From Paraflavitalea pollutisoli (GTDB lineage Bacteria; Bacteroidota; Bacteroidia; Chitinophagales; Chitinophagaceae): a DNA stretch of 64,000 nucleotides. Where the stretch lies: positions 62,001 to 126,000 of the forward strand of contig NZ_JARKMX010000014.1 of the NCBI RefSeq assembly GCF_029360705.1. The letters run 5' to 3'. The notes beneath the pieces were generated by a model. The model was not told where the DNA came from and did not search any database. It worked only from the letters and a program-made list of their open reading frames with translations. A program made the translations under genes and the position numbers. Below, in pieces: positions 1 through 9,054 of the stretch. Position 1 is the stretch's first letter, and each line of letters begins with the position of its first letter.

Positions 1-232
1 CCCGGGCAGCTGGAATATCGGCCGCCAGTACGGATTGCAGCAATGGGTCATACCGTTCGCTGTTGTAGTCAACATCTGGTGTTTGTCGTGCCAGTAACGC
101 AGCCAGTGCCTCGGTAACGGCTTCCTTGTTATGCGGTTCCCGCACAAACTGATGCAATTGCTCCAACTCTTCGGCATCGATGGCCCCCTGCAATTGTTTG
201 TTCAATAAGGTTTGTAATATTTCCGGTTGCAT
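1..232 (-). CDS. FecR-family anti-sigma factor, N-terminal part (truncated by window edge)
   Basis: Only the first 77 codons lie in the window; the frame is open from the ATG at 232 to position 1. The protein begins MQPEILQTLLNKQLQGAIDA and continues with a helical, Glu/Leu-rich stretch, like the cytoplasmic N-terminus of Bacteroidota FecR-type anti-sigma factors. It starts about 90 bases downstream of an ECF sigma gene on the same strand, the standard sigma/FecR order. By family knowledge it would bind and control that sigma factor and receive a signal from an outer-membrane SusC/TonB receptor, whose gene would lie beyond position 1. The membrane segment and the FecR domain proper are not visible, so the call rests on context and N-terminal character. 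Confidence 0.7.
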   Translation of the reverse strand, partial: MQPEILQTLLNKQLQGAIDAEELEQLHQFVREPHNKEAVTEALAALLARQTPDVDYNSERYDPLLQSVLAADIPAAR

Positions 233-323
233 CGGTAAAATTGATCAGGTTGTGTCAATAAGACCGGTAGGCCGATCTTTTATACCAATACACCGAAAAA
301 TATTTTTTTGGGGAGCAACTGGC

Positions 324-941
324 TCAGCGCCTGAGCAGGAGAATGACGAGGATGGTGACAGTATAGCCCTGGCGGTTCAGCTGACTACGGAGAAACTCGA
401 GGGAGGCCGACAAGGTATTGCGGACGGTCTGTACCGACAACCCCAGTTGTACAGCGATCTGGTCGGCGGTCAGGCCCTGTTCGCGGTTCATGAGGTAGAT
501 CTTTCTGCGCTGGGGTGATAGTTGAAGGACGGCCTGTTGTAAAGCGGCTTTGAGAAAATTGAGCTGGATGAGGTCGGCTGTTTCGGAATTGGCTTCCTCT
601 GCCTGCCGCCCGACGGCCTGCAGGGCTTTGCGCTCGGTCACCGAACGCTGGAAAAGGGAGTAGCAAAGATTGGCGGTGATCTTGAAAAGCCAGGCCCGCG
701 GATTGGTCAGCCCGGGGATCTTATCGCGGTTGAGCCAAAAACGCAAAAAGCTTTCCTGGATGACTTCTTCTACCTGCGCGTCGGAATGGGTAATGCTGAA
801 GATGAAGGGACGTAATTGAGGCACCATCTGGCGATAGAAACTGGCAAACGCCTGTTCGTCACCAGCGGCAATGCCGGTAAACAAGGAGTAATCAGTCAGC
901 AGTTCGCTGGTTTCCGATGGAGTAAATGTTGCCTCGTCCAT
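324..941 (-). CDS. RNA polymerase ECF sigma-70 factor (FecI/SusC-associated type)
   Basis: A 205-residue sigma factor. Region 2 lies around residues 25-95, with the core-binding segment EEVIQESFLRFW and a following segment ending in AWLFKITANLCY. Region 4 is around 130-185, with LSPQRRKIYLMNREQGLT and a helix-turn-helix (ADQIAVQLGLSVQTVRNTLS). The C-terminus ends in a short hydrophobic tail (TILVILLLRR), often seen in the Bacteroidota ECF group that pairs with FecR proteins. The gene is followed on the same strand by a FecR-like gene, so it is probably held inactive by that anti-sigma factor and released by a TonB-linked signal. A near-consensus -7 element, TAATTTTA, lies about 10 bases before the start (952-959). 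The family is clear; the target genes are outside the window. Confidence 0.93.
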   Translation of the reverse strand: MDEATFTPSETSELLTDYSLFTGIAAGDEQAFASFYRQMVPQLRPFIFSITHSDAQVEEVIQESFLRFWLNRDKIPGLTNPRAWLFKITANLCYSLFQRSVTERKALQAVGRQAEEANSETADLIQLNFLKAALQQAVLQLSPQRRKIYLMNREQGLTADQIAVQLGLSVQTVRNTLSASLEFLRSQLNRQGYTVTILVILLLRR

Positions 942-1060
942 AGCCTCGGGCTAAAATTAGTTAAAAATTGCACCTGTAAAAGGCAGGACCCCGATTGAAT
1001 CGGTTAAACAAACGTTTGCATACGATGTTTTTGTTTGTTTTTCATGGCCAGGATCAACAA

Positions 1061-1095
1061 CTTCAAAGCGCGGCGACCAGGCCACCGCGCTCTGA
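1061..1095 (-). terminator. Possible terminator hairpin
   Basis: Arms CTTCA-AGCGCGG and CCGCGCT-TGAAG can pair with one mismatch around a loop of about 11 bases. It lies just beyond the stop of the small secreted-protein gene ending at 1112. There is no clear T-run on the minus strand, so it may instead be a transcript-stabilising hairpin. Confidence 0.35.
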
Positions 1096-1111
1096 AGCGT
1101 ATAACGCCATG

Positions 1112-1498
1112 TTACTTATGCAAGGCTTCTCCGTCGCAGGGACTTTGTCCGGTGGTGGCTGCCCCATCAGTATGAGAATACACGCCCGACAGGTAAGATG
1201 GATACACATAGAAAGAATGGATATGGTATCCCCAACCATGTTTCGTCACATACCCCGTGTACGATTCAGTAGGGATCTGCAGGCACGAGCTGGCATAAAA
1301 AAGCCGGACGTCGGTGACTGTACTGGTCGTCGATTCGATGGTGAGACTAAGCAAGGCCGGGGTACTATCTGACAGGGTCGTAGACCGGTACACCGTTACA
1401 GGTGCCAGCGGGGCGGATGTATTGCCCACGGCTTGAAAGCTAACAAACGATACTGCCATGACCAGGAGTGCGACCATGGAAAACAGGAATTTTCTCAT
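1112..1498 (-). CDS. Small secreted protein of unknown function
   Basis: A 128-residue protein that I do not recognise. Residues 1-28 form a Sec signal peptide (MRKFLF, then a hydrophobic core ending near AVGNTSA). The mature part is rich in Ser/Thr/Tyr and alternates polar and hydrophobic residues, suggesting beta structure. Two cysteines (SSCLQ near the middle and SPCDG near the end) could form a disulfide in the periplasm. It is transcribed divergently from the thioredoxin-family gene starting at 1631, and a hairpin follows its stop. The start gives a complete signal peptide, which supports it being real. Confidence 0.6.
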   Translation of the reverse strand: MRKFLFSMVALLVMAVSFVSFQAVGNTSAPLAPVTVYRSTTLSDSTPALLSLTIESTTSTVTDVRLFYASSCLQIPTESYTGYVTKHGWGYHIHSFYVYPSYLSGVYSHTDGAATTGQSPCDGEALHK

Positions 1499-1630
1499 GC
1501 AAAAATTTTAACGGTTATGAATAGTTTAAATATACCAATAAGCTACCGGATTGTAACAACCGATTACTTCTTTTTTTTCGTACATTTTCGGTTTGAAACA
1601 AGCTGTATTACCGTCACAAAAAGAATCCGT

Positions 1631-3562
1631 ATGAGATCGCTCCTCTACGTGCTTGCTTTACTATGTTGTGGCTCGTTGTCGGCCCAGGTGTCCGTTCAAT
1701 TTCTGCCAGCGAAACCAATACCCGGCCAGCCGATCACCGTTGTCGTCAACGGCGACTCGATCGGTTTGCCCCCACAAGACAGCCAGGTCGCTGTTGTTTA
1801 TCTGTTGGAAATGGATCAGGTACCGGTTGCACAAGAAATAAAACTGGTACGTAATGGCATCTATCACACGGGCAACTTTACCACACAGCCAGGTACGCTG
1901 GCAGTAGCGATCGGTTTTCCGACAAGGCTTTACATAAAAGACGCAGATCCCCACACCTACCTGTATGGAAATGACAGCCGGCCTTTGCCAGGCGCGCGAC
2001 GCACCTGGGGACAGGCCGCCCAACGATATGGAAACCTCTGGGCAAAAGAAATGTCGATTGCAGAGAGTCAGCAATTAGCGTTGGAAGATATGGCGCTTCA
2101 TAAAGCCTACCTGAAAGCAACATACCCACAATACTATCTTTTTACCCTCACCCTTAGTGACAAGCCGGAAGACCGCGCACAATTGCAACAAGAGATCGAC
2201 AGGCTGATCGACAATCCGGTTACCCCGGAAAGCGACCTCGACTACATCAAATACCTCTATACCCGTATCAAGCAACCGCAAAGGAAAGCAGGTGTCGACT
2301 CGGTGATCCTTGCTCGTTACCCCACAGGCAAAGTCTACCGCTTTTACCGCGTCGCGGCATTCTGGAATGAAGAAGAAAATCCGGAGAAAATGGAAGTGTT
2401 GTATGGTCAGTTGCTGAAGGACCTGCCCCCCGTAACCCCTGCCGACTCGATTGATTTTGACCGCTATTGCAATGGACTCTCAGCCGCCTGGCTGGCCAAA
2501 GACAGCATTGCCAAAGCAGAATGGTATGCCCACCGTATCCGTGACAACCGGCAACGGGCCGTTATGTACCACGATATTGCCGAGAAACTCGCCGGTGAAA
2601 ACATTCATGGCAAGCCCATCAACGTTTCGCTGTCGGAGAAATATGTACAGGAAGCTATGGCTCTGCAACAGGCACTGCTGAACAATACCAACGGCAAACC
2701 AGCTTATTTGACGGAGGCGGGATGGAAGCATCAACTGCACAATACGTACCTGGCCTATACAAGAACCTATGCGCTGCTCCTGTATCACCGCAAACAATAC
2801 CAGCAAGCTTATGACTGGCAGGAAAAAACCATGTCGGTCTTTTCTTATACAACTACTCCTTATGAGGCATTTGCTGTTTATTCGGAGAAAGTGAAAGGGG
2901 CGGTCGCCACGCAACCCTTCCTGGAACAATGTGTACGAACCGGCAAAGCCTCTCCGGCCATGAAAGCAGCCCTGAAAAAAACATACCTGCTCAAGCATAC
3001 CGAACAGCAATGGGATGGCTACTACAATGGGTTGAAAACCGAACTGCTGGCCAGGTTGCGCACCAAACTCTCCCAGGAGATACTCCAGGAAACAGCTCCT
3101 GATTTCACACTCAAAGACCTTGATGGCAAAGAAGTATCAATGTCCAGCCTAAAAGGGAAAGTGGTCGTACTCGATTTTTGGGGTACCTGGTGTGGGCCTT
3201 GTGTAGCCTCTTTTCCAGCCATGAAGATGGCCAAAGAAAAATTCAAACAGGATCCCAACGTCGTATTCCTGTTTGTCGATGCAAGAGAAAAAGGAACCCC
3301 GCAGGAGGTGAATAAAAAAGTGGCCAGTTTTCTACAAAAGAACAACTACCCGTTTCGTGTACTGCTTGACCTGGATGATGCGGTCGTCAACAGCTTCAAA
3401 GTACCTGGTTTCCCCACCAAATACATTATCGACGGTAATGGTCTCATTCGCTTTATGGAGGCTGGGTTTGGCGGATCAGACGAAAACCTGACCGACCAAA
3501 TTACGGCTATGATCGAACTGGCCCGCGAAGCGGGCGCAGGCAGTGGTAAAAGAGGATTTTGA
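1631..3562 (+). CDS. TlpA-like thioredoxin-domain protein, exported
   Basis: A 643-residue protein if started at the ATG at 1631, which directly precedes a clean signal peptide ([19 protein letters not shown]). The frame is open further upstream, but that part does not look coding. Residues 20-490 are a large helical region without a recognised family, possibly TPR-like. Residues 495-635 are an AhpC/TlpA thioredoxin fold with the redox motif WCGPC at 520-524 and the cis-proline segment [11 protein letters not shown]. Such Bacteroidota proteins are thought to handle thiol-disulfide exchange in the periplasm or at the outer membrane; the partner is unknown. The gene stands alone and a strong terminator follows at 3582. 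Confidence 0.85.
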   Translation: MRSLLYVLALLCCGSLSAQVSVQFLPAKPIPGQPITVVVNGDSIGLPPQDSQVAVVYLLEMDQVPVAQEIKLVRNGIYHTGNFTTQPGTLAVAIGFPTRLYIKDADPHTYLYGNDSRPLPGARRTWGQAAQRYGNLWAKEMSIAESQQLALEDMALHKAYLKATYPQYYLFTLTLSDKPEDRAQLQQEIDRLIDNPVTPESDLDYIKYLYTRIKQPQRKAGVDSVILARYPTGKVYRFYRVAAFWNEEENPEKMEVLYGQLLKDLPPVTPADSIDFDRYCNGLSAAWLAKDSIAKAEWYAHRIRDNRQRAVMYHDIAEKLAGENIHGKPINVSLSEKYVQEAMALQQALLNNTNGKPAYLTEAGWKHQLHNTYLAYTRTYALLLYHRKQYQQAYDWQEKTMSVFSYTTTPYEAFAVYSEKVKGAVATQPFLEQCVRTGKASPAMKAALKKTYLLKHTEQQWDGYYNGLKTELLARLRTKLSQEILQETAPDFTLKDLDGKEVSMSSLKGKVVVLDFWGTWCGPCVASFPAMKMAKEKFKQDPNVVFLFVDAREKGTPQEVNKKVASFLQKNNYPFRVLLDLDDAVVNSFKVPGFPTKYIIDGNGLIRFMEAGFGGSDENLTDQITAMIELAREAGAGSGKRGF

Positions 3563-3581
3563 CAATCATCGATCAGATTAC

Positions 3582-3625
3582 GATGGGCCTGTACCAAGAG
3601 GGGATGCAGGCCCATCATTTTTTTT
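3582..3625 (+). terminator. Rho-independent terminator after the thioredoxin-family gene
   Basis: A perfect 10-bp stem (GATGGGCCTG at 3582-3591 with CAGGCCCATC at 3607-3616), a 15-base loop, and then a run of eight T. It separates the upstream gene from the ung promoter. Confidence 0.88.
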
Positions 3626-3626
3626 A

Positions 3627-3634
3627 TACATTTG
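3627..3634 (+). promoter_or_regulatory. Bacteroidota -7 promoter element for ung
   Basis: TACATTTG matches TAnnTTTG exactly and lies 14 bases before the chosen ung start at 3649, directly after the terminator T-run. No clear -33 element was seen because that region is the terminator stem. Confidence 0.5.
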
Positions 3635-3648
3635 GGCAAAATCAAGGC

Positions 3649-4320
3649 ATGGAAGTCAAAATAGACGATAGCTGGAAACAGGTATTGAAGGAGGAGTTTA
3701 AAAGAGATTATTTCACGCAGATCGTAGGTCACCTGAAACTGGAAAAAGCGGGTGGCAAAACCATCTATCCGCCCGGTGGTCTTATTTTCAATGCCTTTAA
3801 CCTCACCCCGTTCCATGCGGTAAAAGTAGTGGTGATCGGACAGGACCCTTACCATGGACAGGGGCAGGCCCATGGACTTTCCTTTTCGGTACAGGATGGC
3901 GTGAAGCCCCCGCCCTCCCTGGTCAATATCTATAAAGAGATCCACAACGATATCGGGCTGCCCATTCCCAAACACGGCAACCTGACAAAATGGGCCGAGC
4001 AGGGCGTTTTGATGCTCAACGCTTCGCTGACCGTAAGAGCAGGCGAACCCATGAGCCATTCCCGCATTGGCTGGGCCGACTTTACCGATGCCGTCATCCG
4101 CAAGGTATCGGAGCAAAAGAAAGGCGTCGTATTCCTGCTCTGGGGCAAGTTTGCACAGGCCAAACAAGAGCTCATCGATGAAACCAAACACCAGGTGCTC
4201 AAAGCAGCACACCCTTCTCCCTACTCGGCCGACAGCGGTTTTTTCGGCTGCCGCCATTTTTCCAAAACCAATGAATACCTGGTTCAGGAAGGGCTCGATC
4301 CGATAGACTGGTCGCTCTAA
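3649..4320 (+). CDS. ung: Uracil-DNA glycosylase (family 1)
   Basis: A 223-residue enzyme that removes uracil from DNA to start base-excision repair. The catalytic motif GQDPYH spans residues 64-69, with the water-activating Asp66. The DNA-intercalation motif HPSP begins at His188 and is followed by the usual [15 protein letters not shown] tail. Length matches family-1 enzymes when started at 3649. The open frame extends back to 3559, but that would run through a terminator hairpin and precede the promoter element at 3627, so the internal ATG is preferred. The acyltransferase gene follows 17 bases downstream and is probably co-transcribed. Confidence 0.96.
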   Translation: MEVKIDDSWKQVLKEEFKRDYFTQIVGHLKLEKAGGKTIYPPGGLIFNAFNLTPFHAVKVVVIGQDPYHGQGQAHGLSFSVQDGVKPPPSLVNIYKEIHNDIGLPIPKHGNLTKWAEQGVLMLNASLTVRAGEPMSHSRIGWADFTDAVIRKVSEQKKGVVFLLWGKFAQAKQELIDETKHQVLKAAHPSPYSADSGFFGCRHFSKTNEYLVQEGLDPIDWSL

Positions 4321-4337
4321 TCCATTAACTTGCGTCC

Positions 4338-5078
4338 ATGAAACTGATCAAAGAGATATTGGGTCGAGTTTTTGCCATATGGGCCATCATCGTATTTACC
4401 GTTACGCTGATCGTGTTCCTCATCCCCTTCCTGCTGTTTACCGTATACCTGCCCGATCCGAAAAAAACGCTGCGCTTCATCTCCATGTCGCGCGTATGGA
4501 TGGGTGTATTCCTGCCCCTCATCGGCTGTCCGCTGCGTGTACGCGGCCGCAAAAACTTCAAGCCCGGCGAAAATTATGTGGTCGTTTGCAACCACAATTC
4601 GTTCATGGATGTGCCCATCTCCTCGCCCTATATTCCTGGAGGCAATAAGACCATCGCCAAAATAGAAATGGCAAAGATCCCCCTCTTCGGATTGATCTAT
4701 CGCACAGGTAGCGTACTGGTAGACCGCAAGAGCGAGAAAAGCCGGAAAGATAGTTATGGGCAAATGAAGAAAGTACTGGCGATGGGCCTGCACATGTGTA
4801 TTTATCCCGAAGGCACCCGCAATAAAAGTGACCAACCCATCAAGGCTTTCCATGACGGCGCCTTCCGCCTGGCCATCGATACCGGCAAAGCGGTGGTGCC
4901 CGGGATCATCTTCAATACCCGTGGTGTGCTGCCGGCCGACAAACCTTTCTTCCTGATGCCGCACCCTTTACGTTTTCACTTCCTGCCGCCGATACCCGTA
5001 GCCCCCAACGATACGGTAGAGTCGCTGAAGAACCGGACCCACGAGATCATGACGGCGTATTATGTGTCGAATAAGTGA
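4338..5078 (+). CDS. plsC: 1-acyl-sn-glycerol-3-phosphate acyltransferase
   Basis: A 246-residue membrane enzyme that adds the second acyl chain to lysophosphatidic acid in phospholipid synthesis. An N-terminal hydrophobic segment spans about residues 12-38. The acyltransferase HX4D motif is at His86-Asp91 (NHNSFMD), and the phosphate-binding EGTR motif is at 158-161. It lies 17 bases after ung, probably in the same transcript. A repeat element and then a bidirectional terminator follow. The gene symbol reflects the family; related lysophospholipid acyltransferases share these motifs. Confidence 0.9.
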   Translation: MKLIKEILGRVFAIWAIIVFTVTLIVFLIPFLLFTVYLPDPKKTLRFISMSRVWMGVFLPLIGCPLRVRGRKNFKPGENYVVVCNHNSFMDVPISSPYIPGGNKTIAKIEMAKIPLFGLIYRTGSVLVDRKSEKSRKDSYGQMKKVLAMGLHMCIYPEGTRNKSDQPIKAFHDGAFRLAIDTGKAVVPGIIFNTRGVLPADKPFFLMPHPLRFHFLPPIPVAPNDTVESLKNRTHEIMTAYYVSNK

Positions 5079-5090
5079 TACCAGGCACCG

Positions 5091-5117
5091 AGGCAACAAG
5101 GCAGCGAGGCACAGAGG
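5091..5117 (+). repeat. Dispersed intergenic repeat copy 1
   Basis: The segment beginning AGGCAACAAGGCA reappears with 24 of 27 matches, on the opposite strand, at 61108-61134. It sits inside a longer run of degenerate AGGCA(N)CGAGGCA units (about 5083-5133), just after the plsC stop codon. Confidence 0.6.
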
Positions 5118-5153
5118 CAACGAGACAGTGAGGGAAAATATAAGCTAATTATA

Positions 5154-5196
5154 AACAAAGCGGCCCGCCGTCGATGAGACAGCGGGCCGCTTTGTT
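5154..5196. terminator. Bidirectional terminator between plsC and lptD
   Basis: A perfect 15-bp stem: AACAAAGCGGCCCGC at 5154-5168 pairs with its complement at 5182-5196. The arms carry A/T-rich outer ends, so the hairpin can serve both convergent genes. Confidence 0.88.
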
Positions 5197-5208
5197 GGTA
5201 ATCTATTG

Positions 5209-7926
5209 TTACTGGTAGTAGAAACGGGTTCTGTTGATCCGAAGGTCACGCAGCAGGCCCGACTTGGGATTGATGGTGATGTTGAACGAACGATAGGTGC
5301 CCACCGGTGTTACGTTGATCGACAACTGCCAGCAGTGCATTTCACGCGACAGGAACATCGTCAGCATCTGTATCGAGGAGGTACGGAAATCGTAATAGGT
5401 GTTAACGCCCACCTTCCACTTGGGTGTCAGGTTGAAATCACCGTTCACGCTGACGTTTGAATTGGTCTGTGTTTCCCAGCCCGAGTAATCGGCTTTGAAC
5501 AAGCGCGAAAAACTGAACGAATACGACAAGTTCAGCGACCAGGGGATATTGAAGTCGGTAAACTCCGCCGGGTTCTGTCGGGCAAACATCAGCTGTTCCT
5601 GCTGTTCTTCCGGCGTCATGGGCGGCAATTGACTGTTGAACGAGTCTTCTTCCTTGGGTGCCTTTTTATCGTCCTTGGGCTTACTCTGGAAAGAGGTAGA
5701 TACGGCGACGTTACCACTGGTAATACGGCCCGGAGAGAACCGCCCACCCGACCAGGAATACTCGTCGATCCTGAATCCTCTGTCATTCACCTTATAGGGA
5801 TCGAGGTTGGCCCCTGCGGTGATGTTGATCTTTTCAAACAAGGTACTGCGCAGGTAAAGACTGATCGTCGACAATTTGAACGAGTCGGCCAGGAAGTTAT
5901 ACCCTCCATTGAAACCAAAGCCATCGATGAGGCGGATCTTTTTAATGCCGCCGTCAGTGGTATCTTTTTTTGACCGCACTTTCGCTTCCAGGTTGTTGTC
6001 GAGACCAAAACTGATACCGCCAAATTGCCCTTCCCCAAAAGGTCCGAAGATGGTACCGTCGAAATGAGAGAACCGGTAAAAGTTCTTACCAGTACTATCG
6101 ATTTGTGCATTGTAATATGCCCCTTTCGACAAGTCTGGCTTATAGCTGATGGATAAGGTAGGCCTTATCACGTGGCGGATCGCCGTTATGGGACTATTGG
6201 GGCCAAACTTTTCAAACTTCCCGAAGATAGCTGTACTCAAGCCCAGGCTGAAGGAGATATCACGCATGGTGTAGAACCCTTTTTCGGTAAGCGTATCCAT
6301 CCGGTTGTTGACCTTATCCCACTCACGCGTGAACTTGCGCGAGTACCATTTTTCCTGGAAGCTGATACCGGGCGATACCTGTAAGGGGCCCAGCGAAGGC
6401 AGCGACAGCTGGATGGGAATACTGTGTTGGGCACCCCATTGCATCGTATCGAGGATCTTGCTGAGGCTGAAATCCTTTTCGTACAGACTGATCTGGTTCG
6501 CCACATTCGTGTTCAGACCAATACCCAGCTTCTCATACCATTTCGAAGCCCCCACGGCCTCTTTACGGGCAAAGGGATAAAAGGTATTGACCGTGAACGC
6601 CACATTGGGCAGGTTCATATTAATAAGCGTGGTGGTGTTATTCTGGTTGTGGTTGGCACTGGCCGTCAGGTTGAACATAGTACCCCAGGTCTTGGAATAC
6701 GTGATAGAAGAACTCAAACTGTTCTGGTAGTTGCGCAATGGGTTGTTGGTGACATACTGGTTGTATTTGGATGAACCGGCATTCACGTTGGCGGAGAAGC
6801 TCTGTCCCGGCCTGGCCCGGCTATCTACCGAATGGCTCCAGGAGATGTTGAAGGTTTGCGCGGTGGTAAATTCCTGCTTGGCGTCATTACTGAGGATCCG
6901 CGTACTCTGGTAAGCCAGGTTCATGGATCCATTGTACCGGTACCGTTTTCGGTAAGTCGGCGTTACGAATGCGGCCCAGCCCCCATAGGAGTAAATATTG
7001 GTACGCAAAGTAACGTCGAAGTAATCGTTGATTACTTTATAATAACCCAGTCCTTCGAGGCCAAGACCAAACTGGTCGCTGGCGGCAAACTGGGGAGGCA
7101 ACATACCCGAATGACGCCCCTGGTTGAGTGGAAAGAAACCAAAGGGCAGGTAGATGGGTACGGGTACTCCTTCAAATTCGGGGTGTATCGGCCCCGTGAT
7201 CGCCAGCTTCTGGGTCACCATCTTCATGCGGGGTGTCCGGAAATTGAAGTGCGGTGTATCCAGGTTACAAGTCGTGATGATACCTCTTGCCGCGAAATAT
7301 TCTGTAGGAGAAATCTTTTTAATGGTAGCGCCATGAACGATCATTTCACCCTGGGCAGTAATGGCCGATTGGGTAAGCCCTTTCATGGTTTTGGTATTGA
7401 AACGCATGAAGTCCGCATCCAGGATACTTTCGGCCTGCACCATTTTGGGTCTGCCCCTAAAATTACCGGCTGAGTCGCGGCGTGAAGTGGCAATCACTTC
7501 ATTCTTCGATTGATCCATTTCAATACTATCGGCCGTCAGGTCCATATCCTTGTACTTCACCTGACCTTTGCTATACATGATGATCCGCTTATTGGGTATA
7601 TCCATCACCATCGAATCCGAGGCCGAATAATGAATGGGGGCATCCAATGAGTCTTTGGAAAGTTTTATGCCGAAGGTATCGGTTTTGATACCCGATGTAT
7701 CGTTCTTTTTACCGGCCGTGTCCACGGTTTTCCTGGCCGCGGAATCGCGCAGCCTGGGGATGGTATCCGTTCCCGGTTTCGTAGTATCCTGGTAGGCCGT
7801 TAATGTATTGTCAAAACCAGTAGTACGGGAATAATTACCCAGCACATTCACCGTTAAAAGGAATAGTGCAGCGAGTAATATCGGCAACCCTGGTTGTTTT
7901 AGGCTATTTTTGCGTCCGTAGATCAT
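5209..7926 (-). CDS. lptD: LptD-like LPS-assembly outer-membrane protein
   Basis: A 905-residue protein with a signal-like hydrophobic segment near residues 14-30. Residues 90-230 resemble the OstA/LptA-type beta-jellyroll (repeats such as KDMDLTADSIEMDQSKNEVIA). The rest is an LptD-type beta-barrel with the family hallmark around GVPVPIYLPFGFFPLNQGR and an aromatic C-terminus (RTRFYYQ) suited to Bam insertion. By family role it inserts lipopolysaccharide into the outer leaflet of the outer membrane. It is divergent from the amidase/MlaD/OstA-like genes, so the locus groups envelope-building functions. Its divergence from proteobacterial LptD is normal for the phylum. An exact -7 element lies at 7940-7947. 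Confidence 0.87.
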   Translation of the reverse strand: MIYGRKNSLKQPGLPILLAALFLLTVNVLGNYSRTTGFDNTLTAYQDTTKPGTDTIPRLRDSAARKTVDTAGKKNDTSGIKTDTFGIKLSKDSLDAPIHYSASDSMVMDIPNKRIIMYSKGQVKYKDMDLTADSIEMDQSKNEVIATSRRDSAGNFRGRPKMVQAESILDADFMRFNTKTMKGLTQSAITAQGEMIVHGATIKKISPTEYFAARGIITTCNLDTPHFNFRTPRMKMVTQKLAITGPIHPEFEGVPVPIYLPFGFFPLNQGRHSGMLPPQFAASDQFGLGLEGLGYYKVINDYFDVTLRTNIYSYGGWAAFVTPTYRKRYRYNGSMNLAYQSTRILSNDAKQEFTTAQTFNISWSHSVDSRARPGQSFSANVNAGSSKYNQYVTNNPLRNYQNSLSSSITYSKTWGTMFNLTASANHNQNNTTTLINMNLPNVAFTVNTFYPFARKEAVGASKWYEKLGIGLNTNVANQISLYEKDFSLSKILDTMQWGAQHSIPIQLSLPSLGPLQVSPGISFQEKWYSRKFTREWDKVNNRMDTLTEKGFYTMRDISFSLGLSTAIFGKFEKFGPNSPITAIRHVIRPTLSISYKPDLSKGAYYNAQIDSTGKNFYRFSHFDGTIFGPFGEGQFGGISFGLDNNLEAKVRSKKDTTDGGIKKIRLIDGFGFNGGYNFLADSFKLSTISLYLRSTLFEKINITAGANLDPYKVNDRGFRIDEYSWSGGRFSPGRITSGNVAVSTSFQSKPKDDKKAPKEEDSFNSQLPPMTPEEQQEQLMFARQNPAEFTDFNIPWSLNLSYSFSFSRLFKADYSGWETQTNSNVSVNGDFNLTPKWKVGVNTYYDFRTSSIQMLTMFLSREMHCWQLSINVTPVGTYRSFNITINPKSGLLRDLRINRTRFYYQ

Positions 7927-7939
7927 ATGCAGTGGTGGG

Positions 7940-7947
7940 CAAAAATA
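7940..7947 (-). promoter_or_regulatory. -7 promoter element for lptD
   Basis: Read on the minus strand this is TATTTTTG, an exact TAnnTTTG match, 13 bases upstream of the lptD start codon. Confidence 0.55.
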
Positions 7948-8005
7948 GATATAAATGCATTAAGAATGTGTGAAGATTGGTGTGCCCATAAAATCATAAC
8001 AAAAT

Positions 8006-8935
8006 ATGTTCAAAAGGATTACAGGCGTCGTTTTTTTCACTGTGGGAGCATTGCTGTTGATTGCGTTTACTGCTAAAAAACCTGTACCCCCCAAACAAGG
8101 TTCTCCAATAGGTATCATCATCATCGACCCCGGTCATGGAGGGCGCGACCCCGGTACCCTGGGCAGTTTCTCCCGCGAGTCGCATGTGGCACTTGCCATC
8201 TCCCTCAAACTGGGCAAAGCCATCAAAGCCGCCTTTCCCGATACCAAGGTGTTGTATACACGCTCTACCGACATCCTACCGGGCAACAAAACGATGAAAG
8301 AGTCCTATTATTACAGGTCCGACTTTGCAAATTCCTCTAATGGCGATCTCTTTATCAGCATCCATTGCAATTCGATCGGTAAAAAGCCAGGTGGCTGGTA
8401 CGAAAAAAAGATCGTGTCGTACAGGAACGTGACCACCGGTAAAGGGAAAAAGAAGAAAACAAAAAAAGTTCCTGTATATAAATCTTATTACGTCAAGAAC
8501 ACCCATAAGGGTACCGAAACCTATATCTGGGCATCCGACCGGGTGGGACTTAAAGGCGAAGCGATCAATCAACGCCAGGAAGAAAGCGGAGAACATGCCG
8601 ACAGCTCCATCGAGTTTGACATGAATACCCCCGAAGCCCGCATCCGGGCGCAGTTGTACGAGAAAAAATACTTTGGCAAAAGCCTAACCCTCGGCAATTT
8701 CGTCGAAGAAGCTTTCCGCAAAAGTGGGCGCATCAGCTATGGGGTAAAGCAGCGGAACCAGGAGGGCATCTGGGTGTTGCAGGCGACGGGTATGCCCAGC
8801 ATTCTGGTAGAAACAGGATTTCTCTCCAATACAGAAGAAGAAAAATACCTCAATAGCGACAAAGGCCAGCAGGAAGTAGTGAACGGCATCATCACAGCAC
8901 TCCGCAAATACAACGCCGCCCTTGACGGAAAATAA
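8006..8935 (+). CDS. N-acetylmuramoyl-L-alanine amidase (Amidase_3), copy 1
   Basis: A 309-residue cell-wall hydrolase that cuts the amide bond between N-acetylmuramic acid and the stem peptide. A signal peptide or anchor covers residues 1-24. The Zn-binding and catalytic residues of the AmiC family are present: His44 in DPGHGG, Glu in SRESH, His in SIHCN, and the catalytic Glu in LVETGF. An insert between SIHCN and the C-terminal helices carries a Lys-rich stretch (GKGKKKKTKK) and a segment ending TETYIWASDR. It is followed by a paralogue of nearly the same length, is divergent from lptD, and the two may share control. Confidence 0.93.
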   Translation: MFKRITGVVFFTVGALLLIAFTAKKPVPPKQGSPIGIIIIDPGHGGRDPGTLGSFSRESHVALAISLKLGKAIKAAFPDTKVLYTRSTDILPGNKTMKESYYYRSDFANSSNGDLFISIHCNSIGKKPGGWYEKKIVSYRNVTTGKGKKKKTKKVPVYKSYYVKNTHKGTETYIWASDRVGLKGEAINQRQEESGEHADSSIEFDMNTPEARIRAQLYEKKYFGKSLTLGNFVEEAFRKSGRISYGVKQRNQEGIWVLQATGMPSILVETGFLSNTEEEKYLNSDKGQQEVVNGIITALRKYNAALDGK

Positions 8936-8997
8936 CCGCTATCGGGAAAAATATCGCCTCCCTGAATATTAACGTATTAATAAGCATCTTCATCCGT

Positions 8998-9005
8998 TAT
9001 TTTTG
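8998..9005 (+). promoter_or_regulatory. -7 promoter element upstream of the second amidase
   Basis: TATTTTTG, an exact TAnnTTTG match, lies about 50 bases before the second amidase start. It suggests that gene has its own promoter besides any read-through. Confidence 0.45.
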
Positions 9006-9054
9006 CATCTATAAAATCCCAGGCACTCACTATTTAAAGCGCCCGTTAAGCGAT

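Noticed and set aside
1433-1630. N-terminal extension of the thioredoxin-family gene to 1433
   Set aside because: It would overlap the divergent small-protein gene and put 66 unrelated residues before a perfect signal peptide at 1631.
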